Part shown: one piece after another, positions 41,277 to 50,624 of the stretch | How the letters are laid out: each line of letters starts with the position of its first letter | Numbering within the stretch: position 1 is the first letter of the stretch | From: Thiorhodococcus drewsii AZ1 | Lineage (GTDB): Bacteria; Pseudomonadota; Gammaproteobacteria; Chromatiales; Chromatiaceae | DNA length: 64,000 bases | Direction of reading: 5' to 3' | Assembly (NCBI RefSeq): GCF_000224065.1 | Contig: NZ_AFWT01000003.1 | Span: 1-64,000 of the forward strand | Made by a program: the position numbers and the translations under genes | The notes under the pieces: generated by a model | The model's input: the letters and a program-made list of their open reading frames with translations, nothing else | Told to the model about the DNA's origin: nothing | Databases searched by the model: none

Positions 41277-42719
41277 TCAGAAGTAGTAGCCGAGATTCAG
41301 ATTGAGCCGGTAATTCCACTCATCGTTGCCGTTGGCACCGAAATCGCCCACGCCATAGATGCTGCCATAGTCGTCGGCGCTGCCATGCGGGCCCTCGTTG
41401 CCGACGAAGTAGTTGCCGTTGGAATAGGCGAGATCGCTGTAGATGTACCAGCCGCCGCTCGCCCAGGCCGCGCCGACCACGAACATGTCGCTGTTGTTGA
41501 AGTCGTCCTCGTCCTTGACGATGCTGCTGTACTCCACATAGGGCAGGACGTAGTCGAGCCAGGCGATCTTGGGCGTCTCGTATTTGTAGCTGAGCGAGAC
41601 GGCCGGGATCCAGGCCTTGGCGGCAACCGGCCAGGCGAAGTCGTAGGCGCCCATGGGCACCAGGGTGTCCGTGCCCCAGGGATTGTCGCTATCGATGTCG
41701 TACTCGTAGCGCGTCAGCTGGGTCGCCAGGGTCCAGTTGTCGTAACGGTTGATCATGTGCGCCGAGGCGGCCCAATGGCTGCCGTCGTCCGTGCGCTGTC
41801 CCTTGAGCTGGCCGTACTGCAGCGAGACGCCGACATCGGTCGGAACGGCTACGTCCTCGAAGCTGTAGATGGCGCGGACGTTGAACTGATTGCGTTCATC
41901 GTAGCCGTTGTGCGCACCGCCGTAGATGACGTTGCCGTTCTCGTCCACGGACTCGGTCCAGCGCACCGCGTCGTAGCTGTAGCGCGCGCTGTTCAGGCTG
42001 CGTCCCAGATAGCTGCCCTCGCTGGCGGCGTAATAGCCGAAGTCGAACGTCCAGTTGTCGATGGAGGTGGTGTATTTGATACCCAGATCCATGTCGTCGG
42101 AGAGGCCCACGTAGTAATGCTGATCGAAGAACCAGCTCTGCGAGACTCCGTAGGCTGTGGGACCGAAGGGCACGCGGTTGACGCCGACTTGGACCTGGCT
42201 GTCGTCCGCGAAGCGGTAGCCGAGCCAGGCGGTGTGCAGGAAGCTGTAGTTGGTCCCGTTGCCGGCCGGATACCAGCGGTAGTCGAGCGCGCCGATGATG
42301 TTGTTGTAATCGAGCGCCAGTCTGAGACTGAGCGTGTCCAGCTCCACGTTGCCGCCGTTGCCGCCACGGTTCGGGCCGTTGTCGTAGCCCTCGTAGCTGC
42401 CGAGGACATAGTTGGCGCGAATGGTGCCGTTGATCTGCACCGGGCCGACATGGAAGCCGCTATCCTCTTCGGCCTCTGCGCTGGCCGTTTCCGTTTCCTG
42501 CGGGGCGTCCGCCACTGGAGCCGGCTCGGCTTGCATGGGCAGTCCTTTGGACTGGGCCAACGCCTGTTCGGCCTCGGCGAGCTGGCGTTTGAGGTTGGCG
42601 ACCCGCTGCTCCAGGTCGCTGGTGGTCGCGGCTGCAGCCAAGCCTGGCAGCATGGCGATGGCCCCCATGAGGACGAGGGCGGAGGTCTTGTTTACGTGAG
42701 ACGGTGGGTTCAGGGTCAT
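41277..42719 (-). CDS. Outer-membrane porin-like protein linked to the betaine transporter
   Basis: 480 residues. A signal peptide (LVLMGAIAMLPGLAAAA) is followed by a short coiled coil (DLEQRVANLKRQLAEAEQALAQ) and an acidic linker. The remainder has alternating hydrophobic/polar beta strands and ends in Phe (LNLNLGYYF), the usual outer-membrane barrel signature. The substrate class is unknown; the coiled coil plus barrel resembles phosphate- or anion-selective trimeric porins. It is 26 bases after proX on the same strand, so it may be the fourth gene of proVWX. GTG 42731 is an alternative start four codons upstream. Confidence 0.75.
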   Translation of the reverse strand: MTLNPPSHVNKTSALVLMGAIAMLPGLAAAATTSDLEQRVANLKRQLAEAEQALAQSKGLPMQAEPAPVADAPQETETASAEAEEDSGFHVGPVQINGTIRANYVLGSYEGYDNGPNRGGNGGNVELDTLSLRLALDYNNIIGALDYRWYPAGNGTNYSFLHTAWLGYRFADDSQVQVGVNRVPFGPTAYGVSQSWFFDQHYYVGLSDDMDLGIKYTTSIDNWTFDFGYYAASEGSYLGRSLNSARYSYDAVRWTESVDENGNVIYGGAHNGYDERNQFNVRAIYSFEDVAVPTDVGVSLQYGQLKGQRTDDGSHWAASAHMINRYDNWTLATQLTRYEYDIDSDNPWGTDTLVPMGAYDFAWPVAAKAWIPAVSLSYKYETPKIAWLDYVLPYVEYSSIVKDEDDFNNSDMFVVGAAWASGGWYIYSDLAYSNGNYFVGNEGPHGSADDYGSIYGVGDFGANGNDEWNYRLNLNLGYYF

Positions 42720-42757
42720 GCGCTTACTCACTTGCTTGATGCGACGTTAGACGTCGG

Positions 42758-43606
42758 TCAGGGCTTCCAGGACGACACAGTGTCGGCGTGCTCTTTCACC
42801 CAGCGCTGAGCGTTGGCGTAGGGATCGGCGTGCTTCTCCTGGTTCCAGATCATCAGCTCGGCCATCTGGTCGGGCGTCCAGCTGAAGTTGTCGAGCACCT
42901 TGTAGACCTCCGGCATGTCCTCCTTCAGCCCCTTGCGCACCACGGTGTGGATCTGTTCCTCGCCGCCATAGACGCCCTTGGGGTCGTCCAGATATTTGAG
43001 ATCCCACTTGGCGAACATCCAGTGCGGGGTCCAGCCGGTGACCACGACCCATTCCTTATCCTCGATGGCGTCGCCCAGGACGGCGGTCATGATGGGGCCG
43101 GTGCCCTCGACCAGCTTCATGTCGTCCAGTCCGTAGTCCTTGATGACCTGTTCGGTCTTGCTCATGAGGCCGGCGCCCGGATCGATGCCGATGATCTTGT
43201 CGTCGAACTTGTCCGCGGCGGCGTTCAGCTGTTCGATGGAGTCGATCTCGACATAGTCCGGAACCACCAGACCGATGCGGGTGCCGTCCAGGTTCGGACC
43301 CAGATCTTCGACCTTGTCGGCGACCTTCTCCAGATAGTGTTTGTGGGTGGTCGGCAGCCAGGCGGCGACGATGCCATCGACGTCGCCTGTGCCGACCGCC
43401 TGCCACATGGCGGCGGCCGAGACCGCGGTGATCTTGACGTCGTAGCCCATGTCCTCCAGCACCGCCTTGACGACGTTGGTGCTGGCGACCTCGCTCGACC
43501 ATTCGACATAGGCTAGCTCCACCTCGCCCTTGTCGGCGGCGAGCGCGGTGGAGCCGATGGACAGCATGGCTGTTGCGGCGATTGCTATGGCGGTTTTCTG
43601 CATCAT
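42758..43606 (-). CDS. proX: Glycine betaine/choline-type ABC transporter substrate-binding protein
   Basis: 282 residues. A Sec signal peptide (IAIAATAMLSIGSTALAA) precedes an OpuAC/ProX-type domain. The mature protein begins ELAYVEWSSEVASTNVVKAVLEDMGYDV, then AAMWQAVGTGDVDGIVAAWLPTTHKHYLEK and WVVVTGWTPHWMFAKWDLKYLDDPK, which hold the Trp and Tyr residues expected to form an aromatic cage for a quaternary ammonium. It binds a compatible solute such as glycine betaine, choline or proline betaine in the periplasm. It follows proW after a 151-base gap that contains a hairpin, which could raise ProX relative to ProVW. Confidence 0.92.
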   Translation of the reverse strand: MMQKTAIAIAATAMLSIGSTALAADKGEVELAYVEWSSEVASTNVVKAVLEDMGYDVKITAVSAAAMWQAVGTGDVDGIVAAWLPTTHKHYLEKVADKVEDLGPNLDGTRIGLVVPDYVEIDSIEQLNAAADKFDDKIIGIDPGAGLMSKTEQVIKDYGLDDMKLVEGTGPIMTAVLGDAIEDKEWVVVTGWTPHWMFAKWDLKYLDDPKGVYGGEEQIHTVVRKGLKEDMPEVYKVLDNFSWTPDQMAELMIWNQEKHADPYANAQRWVKEHADTVSSWKP

Positions 43607-43682
43607 GACGATGAGTTCCTCTGAGATGTGGCGTTCGACCTCGCGCGTCCGGATGACGCGGTTCGGCCTTGCTTCAAGGGAG

Positions 43683-43705
43683 TCGGCCCATGCGGGGCGG
43701 GCCGA
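43683..43705 (-). promoter_or_regulatory. Intercistronic hairpin between proW and proX
   Basis: TCGGCCC pairs with GGGCCGA (7 pairs, 9-base loop) in the gap between proW and proX. It might stabilise the proX transcript or attenuate read-through; no T-run. Confidence 0.4.
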
Positions 43706-43757
43706 AAAGTCACCCTCGCCGCCCGCAGGGCAAAACGAGGGGGATGGACTGCAGGAA

Positions 43758-44603
43758 TCAGTTTGCGGGGCTGCGTCGATTGCGGATGATGCCCTGGGTG
43801 ATGCGATCCAGGACCATGGCGAGTACCACCACGGCGAGGCCGGCCTCGAATCCCATGCCGGCCTCGTTGCGCTGGATCGCGCGCCAGACCTCGCCGCCGA
43901 GACCCTGCGCGCCGATCATGGCAGCGATTACGACCATCGAGAGCGCAAGCATGATGGTTTGGTTGATGCCGGCCATGATAGTCGGGATCGCCAGCGGCAG
44001 CTGGACCTTCACCAGCTTCTGCCACTTGGTCGAGCCGAAGGCGTCGGCAGCCTCGACCAGATCGGCCGGCACCTGCCGGATGCCGAGCGTGGTGAGCCGG
44101 ATCGCCGGAGGCATGGCGAAGATGACGGTCGAAAAGACCGCCGCCACCGGACCCAGGCCGAAGAATGGGATGGCCGGAATCAGATAGACGAAGGCGGGCA
44201 TCGTCTGCATGAAATCGAGGATCGGGAACAGTACCCGATAGACCCCGCCCGAGATGGCCGCGAGAATGCCCAAGGGGGCACCGATGGCCACCGCCACCAG
44301 GGTTGCGATGAGGACCAGGACCAGGGTCTGGAGGGTCGGTTCCCAGAGACCGAGATTCCACAGCAGAGCGAATCCGAACAGCGACAGCAGCGCCGTGCGT
44401 CGTCCGGCCAGGCGCCAGGCGAGCGCGCTGACGAGCAGGATGGTCAACCAGGGCGGCAGCCACATGAGTCCGTCGACCGCGCTCTCGATCCCGGTCTCCA
44501 CGAGATCGGAGACCAGCTTGGTGGCGGGCGCGAACTGGTCGGTCAGTGCGTCGAGTCCTTCGTCGATCCAGTCGGCGAGCGGTAGGCGTGGGATATCGAT
44601 CAT
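43758..44603 (-). CDS. proW: Betaine/choline ABC transporter permease
   Basis: 281 residues with about six membrane helices. After an N-terminal segment (PLADWIDEGLDALTDQF) come helices and the permease EAA loop, DLVEAADAFGSTKWQKLVKVQLPLAIPTIMAGINQTIMLALSMVVIAAMIGAQGLG, highly typical of ProW/OpuAB. It forms the channel with ProV on the cytoplasmic side. It overlaps proV by 4 bases. Confidence 0.95.
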   Translation of the reverse strand: MIDIPRLPLADWIDEGLDALTDQFAPATKLVSDLVETGIESAVDGLMWLPPWLTILLVSALAWRLAGRRTALLSLFGFALLWNLGLWEPTLQTLVLVLIATLVAVAIGAPLGILAAISGGVYRVLFPILDFMQTMPAFVYLIPAIPFFGLGPVAAVFSTVIFAMPPAIRLTTLGIRQVPADLVEAADAFGSTKWQKLVKVQLPLAIPTIMAGINQTIMLALSMVVIAAMIGAQGLGGEVWRAIQRNEAGMGFEAGLAVVVLAMVLDRITQGIIRNRRSPAN

Positions 44604-45823
44604 GCGGCTTCCTCAGTGGTCGTGGCGCTGCTCTGGTCGGCCAGCCCTTGCAGGAGCGAGGCGCGGACCACCATTCCCTTGAGCCTGCCCGCGTCGTCGA
44701 CGACCGGCGCCGGCATGCTGCTCTCTGACAGCGGGGCGAAGAGCTCGCGCACTGGGGTATCGATTCCGACCGGCTCGATGCTGGTTTCGATGATCTCCTG
44801 GATACCGCGCTCACCGCGCTGCACTGCCTTGAGCGCGGCATCGTCTCGTACGACCCCGCGCAGCGTGAAGTCGGATTCGACGACGAACAACAGATTCAGA
44901 TCCTCGTCCTCCATCTTGCGCAACACGGTGCGTGGGCCGTCGTTGACGAAGGCGACCGTGCGCGTCTTGCGCATCACGGCACCGGCCGTCAGCAACTTGG
45001 TCTTGTCGACCTCGGCCACGAAACGCTCGACATAGGTGGTTGCGGGGTTGGAGAGGATGTCTTCGGCGGTGCCGACCTGCTCGATGCGGGCGTCCTTCAT
45101 GAGGATGATGCGATTACCGAGAAAGAGCGCCTCGTCGAGGTCGTGCGTGATGAAGACGATGGTCTTGCGCATTCGGCTCTGCAGCGCGATCAGCTCTTGC
45201 TGCATATCGCGGCGGATCAGCGGGTCCAGCGCCGAGAACGCCTCGTCCATCAGCAGTACGTCCGGCTCGACGGCCAGTGCCCGGGCGAGCCCGACGCGCT
45301 GCTGCATGCCACCGGAGAGTTGATCGGGATAGGAGTCGACCGAGCTCTCCAGGCCGACCTGACTCAGGGCGGTCAACGCCTTCTCGGCCCGTTCCTCCGG
45401 GGCAACGCCCTGGATCTCCAGTCCGTACTCGACGTTCTGCTGGATCGTGCGGTGGGGAAAGAGCGCGAAATGCTGGAACACCATGCCGAACTTGCGGCGC
45501 CGCACCTGGAGCAGATCGCGGTGTTTCAGTCCGACGATGTCCTGGCCGTCGATCAGGATCTCGCCCGAGGTCGGTTCGTTGAGCCGATTGAGACAGCGGA
45601 TCAGGCTCGACTTGCCGCTCCCCGAGAGCCCCATGACCACCAGGATCTCGCCCTCGTAGACGTCGAAGTTGGCATCGGCTACACCGACCGTCTGTCCGGT
45701 GCGCTCAAAGATGGTTTGCTTGGTTTCGCCCTTGTGTAGGAGGTCCAGGGCATCCTCGGGCGCATCGCCGAAGATTTTGGTCAAGCCGCGAACGGCGATC
45801 TTTACGGATTGTATTTCGGACAT
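44600..45823 (-). CDS. proV: Betaine/choline ABC transporter ATPase with CBS domains
   Basis: 407 residues. Typical ProV: GLTKIFGDAPEDALDLL at the start, Walker A GLSGSGKSS, Q-loop FQHFALFPHRT, signature LSGGMQQRV, Walker B VLLMDEAFSALDP and switch THDLDE. C-terminal tandem CBS domains (about 270-390) may sense ionic strength, as in osmoregulated relatives. ATG 45823 (MSEIQSVKIAV) is preferred; upstream in-frame sequence is not ProV-like. It is the first gene of the transporter operon and probably responds to osmotic stress, although no promoter element was recognised. Confidence 0.95.
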   Translation of the reverse strand: MSEIQSVKIAVRGLTKIFGDAPEDALDLLHKGETKQTIFERTGQTVGVADANFDVYEGEILVVMGLSGSGKSSLIRCLNRLNEPTSGEILIDGQDIVGLKHRDLLQVRRRKFGMVFQHFALFPHRTIQQNVEYGLEIQGVAPEERAEKALTALSQVGLESSVDSYPDQLSGGMQQRVGLARALAVEPDVLLMDEAFSALDPLIRRDMQQELIALQSRMRKTIVFITHDLDEALFLGNRIILMKDARIEQVGTAEDILSNPATTYVERFVAEVDKTKLLTAGAVMRKTRTVAFVNDGPRTVLRKMEDEDLNLLFVVESDFTLRGVVRDDAALKAVQRGERGIQEIIETSIEPVGIDTPVRELFAPLSESSMPAPVVDDAGRLKGMVVRASLLQGLADQSSATTTEEAA

Positions 45824-46308
45824 GACCCCAACGATTTCTTGCGGAAGAATTCGGTCGCATGGCGCGCTCGTGCGGTGTCGAACGTCCACAGCGTGATTTG
45901 CAGCCAGGAAGGCTGCTGCGTATTCCGACCGACCGGCGGGAGTGCCCCGGAGATCCGGCGGGCGTCGGAATGAGTAAAGGCGTGTCGGTGGCCAAGCGGG
46001 TGCGGTGTGCCAGACACTTCCTTTTTAACCTTAACGGGGCGTGAACGATATCGCAAGGCGCTGGCGTCGCGGTTGCGATCAAGGGGCGACGCTTTTCTCC
46101 GGAATCCAGCTTTATAGAGACGGCCAGCTTCGCTGTGGATCGGGTGCCGAGTGCGTGCTTTCGCTTCCGTCGCTGGGTGGCGGACGAGACATGCGAGCCG
46201 CTTTTATTTCCATGTTCACCGAGAACTTGGGATAAAATACGCGGTTTTTTACGCCTTGGCGGAAAGGATCCCCGCCTTCCCTTCACCTCCCTGAACCAAG
46301 GCCCATCC
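45824..46308. promoter_or_regulatory. Divergent region between proV and the Aer-like receptor gene
   Basis: 485 bases with no convincing ORF. It is locally AT-richer near 46018-46034 (CTTTTTAACCTTAA) and 46231-46260. GATAAAAT at about 46231-46238 is a possible -10 element for the receptor gene, with no clear -35 and only a poor match to sigma-28. I could not identify the proV promoter. Confidence 0.4.
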
Positions 46309-47880
46309 ATGAAGCTCAATTTGCCGGTCACTAACCGCGAAAACGACTACCCCGATTCGCTGGTTATTGTGTCCACCACGAACACGAAGGGAATCATTAC
46401 CTACTGCAACAAACCCTTCATCGAGATCAGCGGTTTCGATGAGAGCGAGTTGATCGGCGTGAGTCACAACGTCGTTCGCCATCCTGACATGCCACCTGCA
46501 GCCTTCAAGGATCTCTGGAGTACGGTCAAGAACGGCAAGCCCTGGCGTGGCCTCGTCAAGAATCGCTGCAAGAACGGGGACCATTACTGGGTGGATGCCT
46601 ATGTCACCCCGGTCTACGAGGGCGAGACCCTGGTCGGTTTCCAGTCGGTGCGGACCAAGCCGACGCGCGCGCAGATCGAGGCCGCCGAGCGGCTCTATGC
46701 GAAGGTGCGCGACAAGCAGCTCGAAGACCTGCCCCGTCCCTTGGTGCCCGAGTTCAGCCATCGTTTCTGGCTGACGGCCGCCTTCGTCATGGTCGGATCG
46801 GGTGCCGTCGCTGCCGGCTGGTCGGGCAGCGTTTGGGTCGGTCTGGGGTCGCTACTGCTGGGCCTCGTGTTGGCGCAGATCAGTTCCACGACCATCTTCA
46901 AACATATCGAAGAGAGCGTGCGCGTGGCCAAGCGGATCGCCGCTGGCGATCTCACCTCGCCGATCCATGTCTCGGGCAATAACGAGACGACCGAGGTGCT
47001 GCAGGCGATCAAGATGCTCCAGTCGCGTCTGGCGACGGTCATGGGGCACATCCAGGAGTCGGCGGCGGGGGTGGCCTCGGCGGCCGAGCAGCTGTCCCAC
47101 GCGACCAATTCCACCCACCATCTTATGGAGGGGCAGCATCAGGAAACCGACATGGTGGCCACCGCCATGAACGAGATGTCCGCGACGGTGACCGAGGTCG
47201 CGGGCAATACGGCAGCCGCAGCCGGTGCAGCCGATCAAGCGAGTCGCAATGCACGCGAGGGGCGGATGGTCGTGCAGGCCAGCATGACGGGGATCCATCA
47301 GCTGGCCGATCAGGTCGGCGAGGCGGCCGAGACCATCGCGCGGTTGGAGGCCGATTCGGAGAACATCGGCAAGATCCTCGACGTCATTCGAGGCATCGCC
47401 GGCCAGACCAATCTGCTCGCGCTCAATGCCGCCATTGAGGCAGCCCGGGCCGGAGAGCAGGGACGCGGTTTCGCCGTGGTTGCCGACGAGGTACGGGCGT
47501 TGGCCCAACGCACCCAGGAGTCGACCCAGGAGATCCAGGGGATGATCTCGCGGCTGCAAGAGGGTGCGCGCAGCGCCGTAGCCACCATGCAGCTGGGCCG
47601 CGAACAGGCCGATCAGAGCGTCGAGACGGCCAACGAGACCGATCGTTCGCTCGATTCCATCTCACACTCGGTCGAGCGGATCAACGACATGAACGCCCAG
47701 ATCGCGACGGCTGCGGAAGAGCAAACCGCTGTGGTCGAGGAGATGAACCGCAACATCGAGAGCATTCGCGGGCTCTCGATGCAGACCCTGCAGAGCACGG
47801 ATGACGTGGTGGGTGCGACGGGCCATCTGGAGGATCTGGCCGGTCGACTGATGGGGCTGGTGAATCAGTACAAGGTTTGA
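46309..47880 (+). CDS. aer: Aer-like PAS methyl-accepting energy-taxis receptor
   Basis: 523 residues. The N-terminal PAS domain (about 15-125) closely follows Aer: [33 protein letters not shown] and [22 protein letters not shown], expected to bind FAD and sense redox state. Two hydrophobic segments follow (about 155-195), then a HAMP-like region and a long MCP signalling domain with the conserved hairpin tip [38 protein letters not shown]. No periplasmic sensor domain is present. It would signal to CheA/CheW in energy taxis. The start ATG 46309 gives the Aer-type MKLNLPV N-terminus; longer starts are unlikely. Confidence 0.92.
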   Translation: MKLNLPVTNRENDYPDSLVIVSTTNTKGIITYCNKPFIEISGFDESELIGVSHNVVRHPDMPPAAFKDLWSTVKNGKPWRGLVKNRCKNGDHYWVDAYVTPVYEGETLVGFQSVRTKPTRAQIEAAERLYAKVRDKQLEDLPRPLVPEFSHRFWLTAAFVMVGSGAVAAGWSGSVWVGLGSLLLGLVLAQISSTTIFKHIEESVRVAKRIAAGDLTSPIHVSGNNETTEVLQAIKMLQSRLATVMGHIQESAAGVASAAEQLSHATNSTHHLMEGQHQETDMVATAMNEMSATVTEVAGNTAAAAGAADQASRNAREGRMVVQASMTGIHQLADQVGEAAETIARLEADSENIGKILDVIRGIAGQTNLLALNAAIEAARAGEQGRGFAVVADEVRALAQRTQESTQEIQGMISRLQEGARSAVATMQLGREQADQSVETANETDRSLDSISHSVERINDMNAQIATAAEEQTAVVEEMNRNIESIRGLSMQTLQSTDDVVGATGHLEDLAGRLMGLVNQYKV

Positions 47881-47887
47881 GTCGAGT

Positions 47888-47921
47888 GCCCGGCGTGCGG
47901 GATATTTCCCGGACGTCGGGC
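47888..47921. terminator. Terminator-like stem between the Aer-like and TIR genes
   Basis: GCCCGGCGTGCGGGA pairs with TCCCGGACGTCGGGC (13 of 15 pairs) around a TATT loop. It lies 7 bases after the receptor stop and between two convergent genes, so it can serve both directions. Confidence 0.65.
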
Positions 47922-47986
47922 CGCGTCTTCGGGCGATCGAATGCGACAGAATTCAGGTGCACGTTCCGGGATGAGCGGGAGCCGCA

Positions 47987-48610
47987 TTAGGATGCAGCCT
48001 TGCGGCGTGGTGGTGCGACCGGTTTGTTCTGCTGATTGGTGGTCTTGAGCGCGTCTCGGAGGCTGAAATAGCCATCGTCGAAAGACTCTCTGAAATCGGC
48101 GAACATGATCTCCTGGAGTTCTTCCGGAAGCTCTGAGTCATCGATTAGGACCGGAAGGATTCGCTTGTTCTGATTGCGGGCCGTTTCTAGCGACATCTTG
48201 GTCTCCTCTGAGTCCACGCTGTGCTTGGAAATGACGAATATGAAATCGTCGCTTTCATTCTGCATTTGCTCCAGCGTTTCGATGACGTTATCTCCGACCT
48301 TGATTTCCTTTCTGTCCCAAAGAATCCTGTATGGCGTCACCTTGAGCGCTTTGTATAGCTTTGAAACAAAATCCAGGTCTTCTTCAGAATAGAGAATAAA
48401 GACTCGACGAGGTTTTTTCCTGCGTCTTGTGTCGGAGAATGCCGATAGGATAATCAGTCCAATCAATGCGGCCAGTATTCCGATAACGCCTTGGATGAGG
48501 TCCGCATAATTGGTCCCGGAAAGAAAAACGAGTGCCGCGTAGAAGAACGCCATCAAGATCATCAGGGTGATGATCGAGTCGATCGCCTTTAACGGCTTGC
48601 TCTTTTTCAT
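47987..48610 (-). CDS. Membrane-anchored TIR domain protein
   Basis: 207 residues. Two predicted membrane helices (about 12-31 and 38-58) are followed by a basic linker (RRRKKPRR) and a TIR domain (about 68-190). Box 1 is RRVFILYSEEDLDFVSKLYKAL. Then come ILWDRKEIKVGDNVIETLEQMQ and DDFIFVISKHSVDSEETKMSLETARNQNKRILPVLID, with Glu142 at the position of the NADase catalytic Glu. The domain faces the cytoplasm by the positive-inside rule. TIR proteins can cleave NAD+ or make signalling nucleotides in phage defence, but may also be scaffolds. The coding region is markedly less GC-rich than its neighbours, consistent with transfer. No partner gene is adjacent. Confidence 0.8.
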   Translation of the reverse strand: MKKSKPLKAIDSIITLMILMAFFYAALVFLSGTNYADLIQGVIGILAALIGLIILSAFSDTRRRKKPRRVFILYSEEDLDFVSKLYKALKVTPYRILWDRKEIKVGDNVIETLEQMQNESDDFIFVISKHSVDSEETKMSLETARNQNKRILPVLIDDSELPEELQEIMFADFRESFDDGYFSLRDALKTTNQQNKPVAPPRRKAAS

Positions 48611-48669
48611 ATGGTTTGGTTGGCGTTCCGGAAAATGCAGCGTGTTGAGTCGAATGCGTCGATGCGCTC

Positions 48670-48675
48670 ATTATA
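48670..48675 (-). promoter_or_regulatory. Perfect -10 box for the TIR gene
   Basis: On the minus strand the sequence is TATAAT, about 60 bases before the ATG at 48610. The -35 region is poor. It suggests that the TIR gene has its own promoter rather than depending on the asparagine synthase transcript. A 6-pair hairpin at 48705-48720 lies between asnB and this site. Confidence 0.4.
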
Positions 48676-48787
48676 CCTGTCTGGTGCCGCTGCTTGGCCT
48701 CTCATGCGCTATGCAGCGCACAGCGGTCCGTCCTTTTGATATCAAGGATCCTTGCGTCCATTTAAGAGGACAGGTTGCCTCAGCGCC

Positions 48788-50605
48788 TCAGATCCAGTCC
48801 AACGGATTCTCGTTCGGGGTGGGACGTGCGCCTGGTTGTTCGATGAAGAGCCGGTGCCAGATGGCGAACTGCATGAGCCCGAAGAGTTCGCGGCTGCCGC
48901 CCTGTCCGCGTTGGCGTGCTGCGACCAGCGCGGGGATCGACTCGGTGCGGAACCAGTCGCGCACGCCCTGGTTGCGAACCAGGCGTTCGCCGACTTGGGC
49001 CGCGACATCTCGGGTGAGCCAGTCGCCGACCGGGACGTGGAAGCCGCGCTTGCGCCTGTCCAGATGACCCGGCGGCAGGCGCGGCTCGGCCCAGCGTTTG
49101 AGCAGCCATTTGCCCTGGTGTCCCTGCACCTTGAGTGCGTCCGGCAGGGAAAGACCGAATTCGACGATGCGGTGATCCAGGAACGGCACCCGTCCCTCCA
49201 GTGCGAATCCCATCAGCATACGGTCGGTTTTGACCAGCAGATTGTCGGGCAGGGCTGTGACCAGGTCGGTGTACTGGCGGCGCTGCATGTCGGACCAGTG
49301 CTTCGGGGTCTCGCGCCAGGCGCGCAGGAAGGGCGCACGGTCGAGTGCCTCAACCGCCCGTAGCTCGGGGCCGAGGAGCGCCTTCGTCCAGTGTCTCGAC
49401 CATTGCCCACGGGTGCGGAATCCGCCGCTGCCGGGATGGAGGATGGATTTGATCCAGCGTTCGGCCGGCGGAGGCCGATAGCGGCCATAGCCGGCGAAGA
49501 CCTCGTCGCCACCCTCGCCGGAGAACACCACCTTCAGCGCGTGGCCGGCGGTTTCGGCCAGGATGGAGGTCGGCAGGCAAGCGTAATCGCGCATCAGCTC
49601 GTCGGCGCACCAGATGCTGTGCGGGATGCGGCCGAAGACCTGATCCAGTTCCAGCTCCAGCGGCTGGTGGTCGAATCCGAAGTGCTCGGCAACCCGCGCG
49701 GCCTCGTCCAGCTCGTGGGCCATGCGCGTGCCGCGATAGCCGACCGAGAAGCTTTTGATTCGGCCCGCACCCTGCTCATGGAGCATGGCGGCGAGGACCG
49801 CCGAATCGACCCCGCCGGAGAGAAAGAGACCGAAGGGGACGTCGGCGCGCATGTGCTCGCGCATGGCCTCGTGCATCAGTGCGTCGAGTTCGGCGCGGGC
49901 CTCCTCGAATCCGATGGCGCGCGGGGTTACGTCGAGCGCGGACCAGTAGCGATGGCGCTCGATCCGCAGCTGGGCGTCGATCACCAGCGCCTCGCCCGGG
50001 AGCACGCGCTGGATGCCCGCGATCGGCGTCTGCTCGCCGCTCGCGAACTGGTTTTGCAGGAACTGGCGCAGCGCGCTTGGGACCAGTTGGGGTCGCCCCG
50101 GCAGCAGGGGTAGCAGGGCCTTGATCTCGGAGGCGAAGGCGATGCGGTCGGGTAGGCGCACGTAGAAGAGCGGCTTGATGCCGAGCCGGTCGCGTCCGAG
50201 GATGAGACGACCGCGCTCGGCGTCGTGCAGGGCGAAGGCGTACATGCCGCGTAGTCGGGGTAGGAATCCGAGTCCATGCATCGCATAGGCGTGGAGAATG
50301 GTCTCGGAGTCGGAGTCGGTTTGGAGCGTTCGACCCTGGGCGCGCAGCTCGGCGTTCAGTTCGATGTAGTTGTAGACCTCGCCGTTGGCGGCGAGCGCGA
50401 GCCGACCGTCCGCCGACACCATGGGTTGATGCCCGGTGGCTAGACCGATGATGGAGAGCCGCGTCTGGGCCAGTCCGACCGGGCCGGCGCAATGAATGCC
50501 CTGGTCGTCGGGGCCGCGATGGGACAGACGTTCGCCCATGAGGGCGAGCGTCTCGGGCTCCGGGCGTCGCCCCTCGCGCAGGATGAATCCGGCGATGCCG
50601 CACAT
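48788..50605 (-). CDS. asnB: Asparagine synthase (glutamine-hydrolysing)
   Basis: 605 residues. Cys2 (MCGIAGF) is the N-terminal glutaminase nucleophile. Supporting motifs are RLSHRGPDDQG, RLSIIGL and ANGEVYNYIEL. The C-terminal synthetase has the PP-loop LSGGVDSAVLAAM (263-268) and SGEGGDEVFAGYGRY. It transfers ammonia from glutamine to aspartate or, in biosynthetic clusters, amidates a sugar acid or lipid-linked intermediate. The gene stands 19 bases downstream of the PAP2 gene, suggesting co-transcription; a polysaccharide or envelope role is possible. No adjacent gene supports a specific substrate. Confidence 0.93.
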   Translation of the reverse strand: MCGIAGFILREGRRPEPETLALMGERLSHRGPDDQGIHCAGPVGLAQTRLSIIGLATGHQPMVSADGRLALAANGEVYNYIELNAELRAQGRTLQTDSDSETILHAYAMHGLGFLPRLRGMYAFALHDAERGRLILGRDRLGIKPLFYVRLPDRIAFASEIKALLPLLPGRPQLVPSALRQFLQNQFASGEQTPIAGIQRVLPGEALVIDAQLRIERHRYWSALDVTPRAIGFEEARAELDALMHEAMREHMRADVPFGLFLSGGVDSAVLAAMLHEQGAGRIKSFSVGYRGTRMAHELDEAARVAEHFGFDHQPLELELDQVFGRIPHSIWCADELMRDYACLPTSILAETAGHALKVVFSGEGGDEVFAGYGRYRPPPAERWIKSILHPGSGGFRTRGQWSRHWTKALLGPELRAVEALDRAPFLRAWRETPKHWSDMQRRQYTDLVTALPDNLLVKTDRMLMGFALEGRVPFLDHRIVEFGLSLPDALKVQGHQGKWLLKRWAEPRLPPGHLDRRKRGFHVPVGDWLTRDVAAQVGERLVRNQGVRDWFRTESIPALVAARQRGQGGSRELFGLMQFAIWHRLFIEQPGARPTPNENPLDWI

Positions 50606-50624
50606 GGCTCAGTTCTCCGTGAAA

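Noticed and set aside
48736-48755. TTGATATCAA and AAGGATCCTT palindromes as FNR or regulatory sites
   Set aside because: TTGATATCAA lacks the four-base spacer of FNR sites and lies downstream of asnB rather than in a promoter; probably chance.
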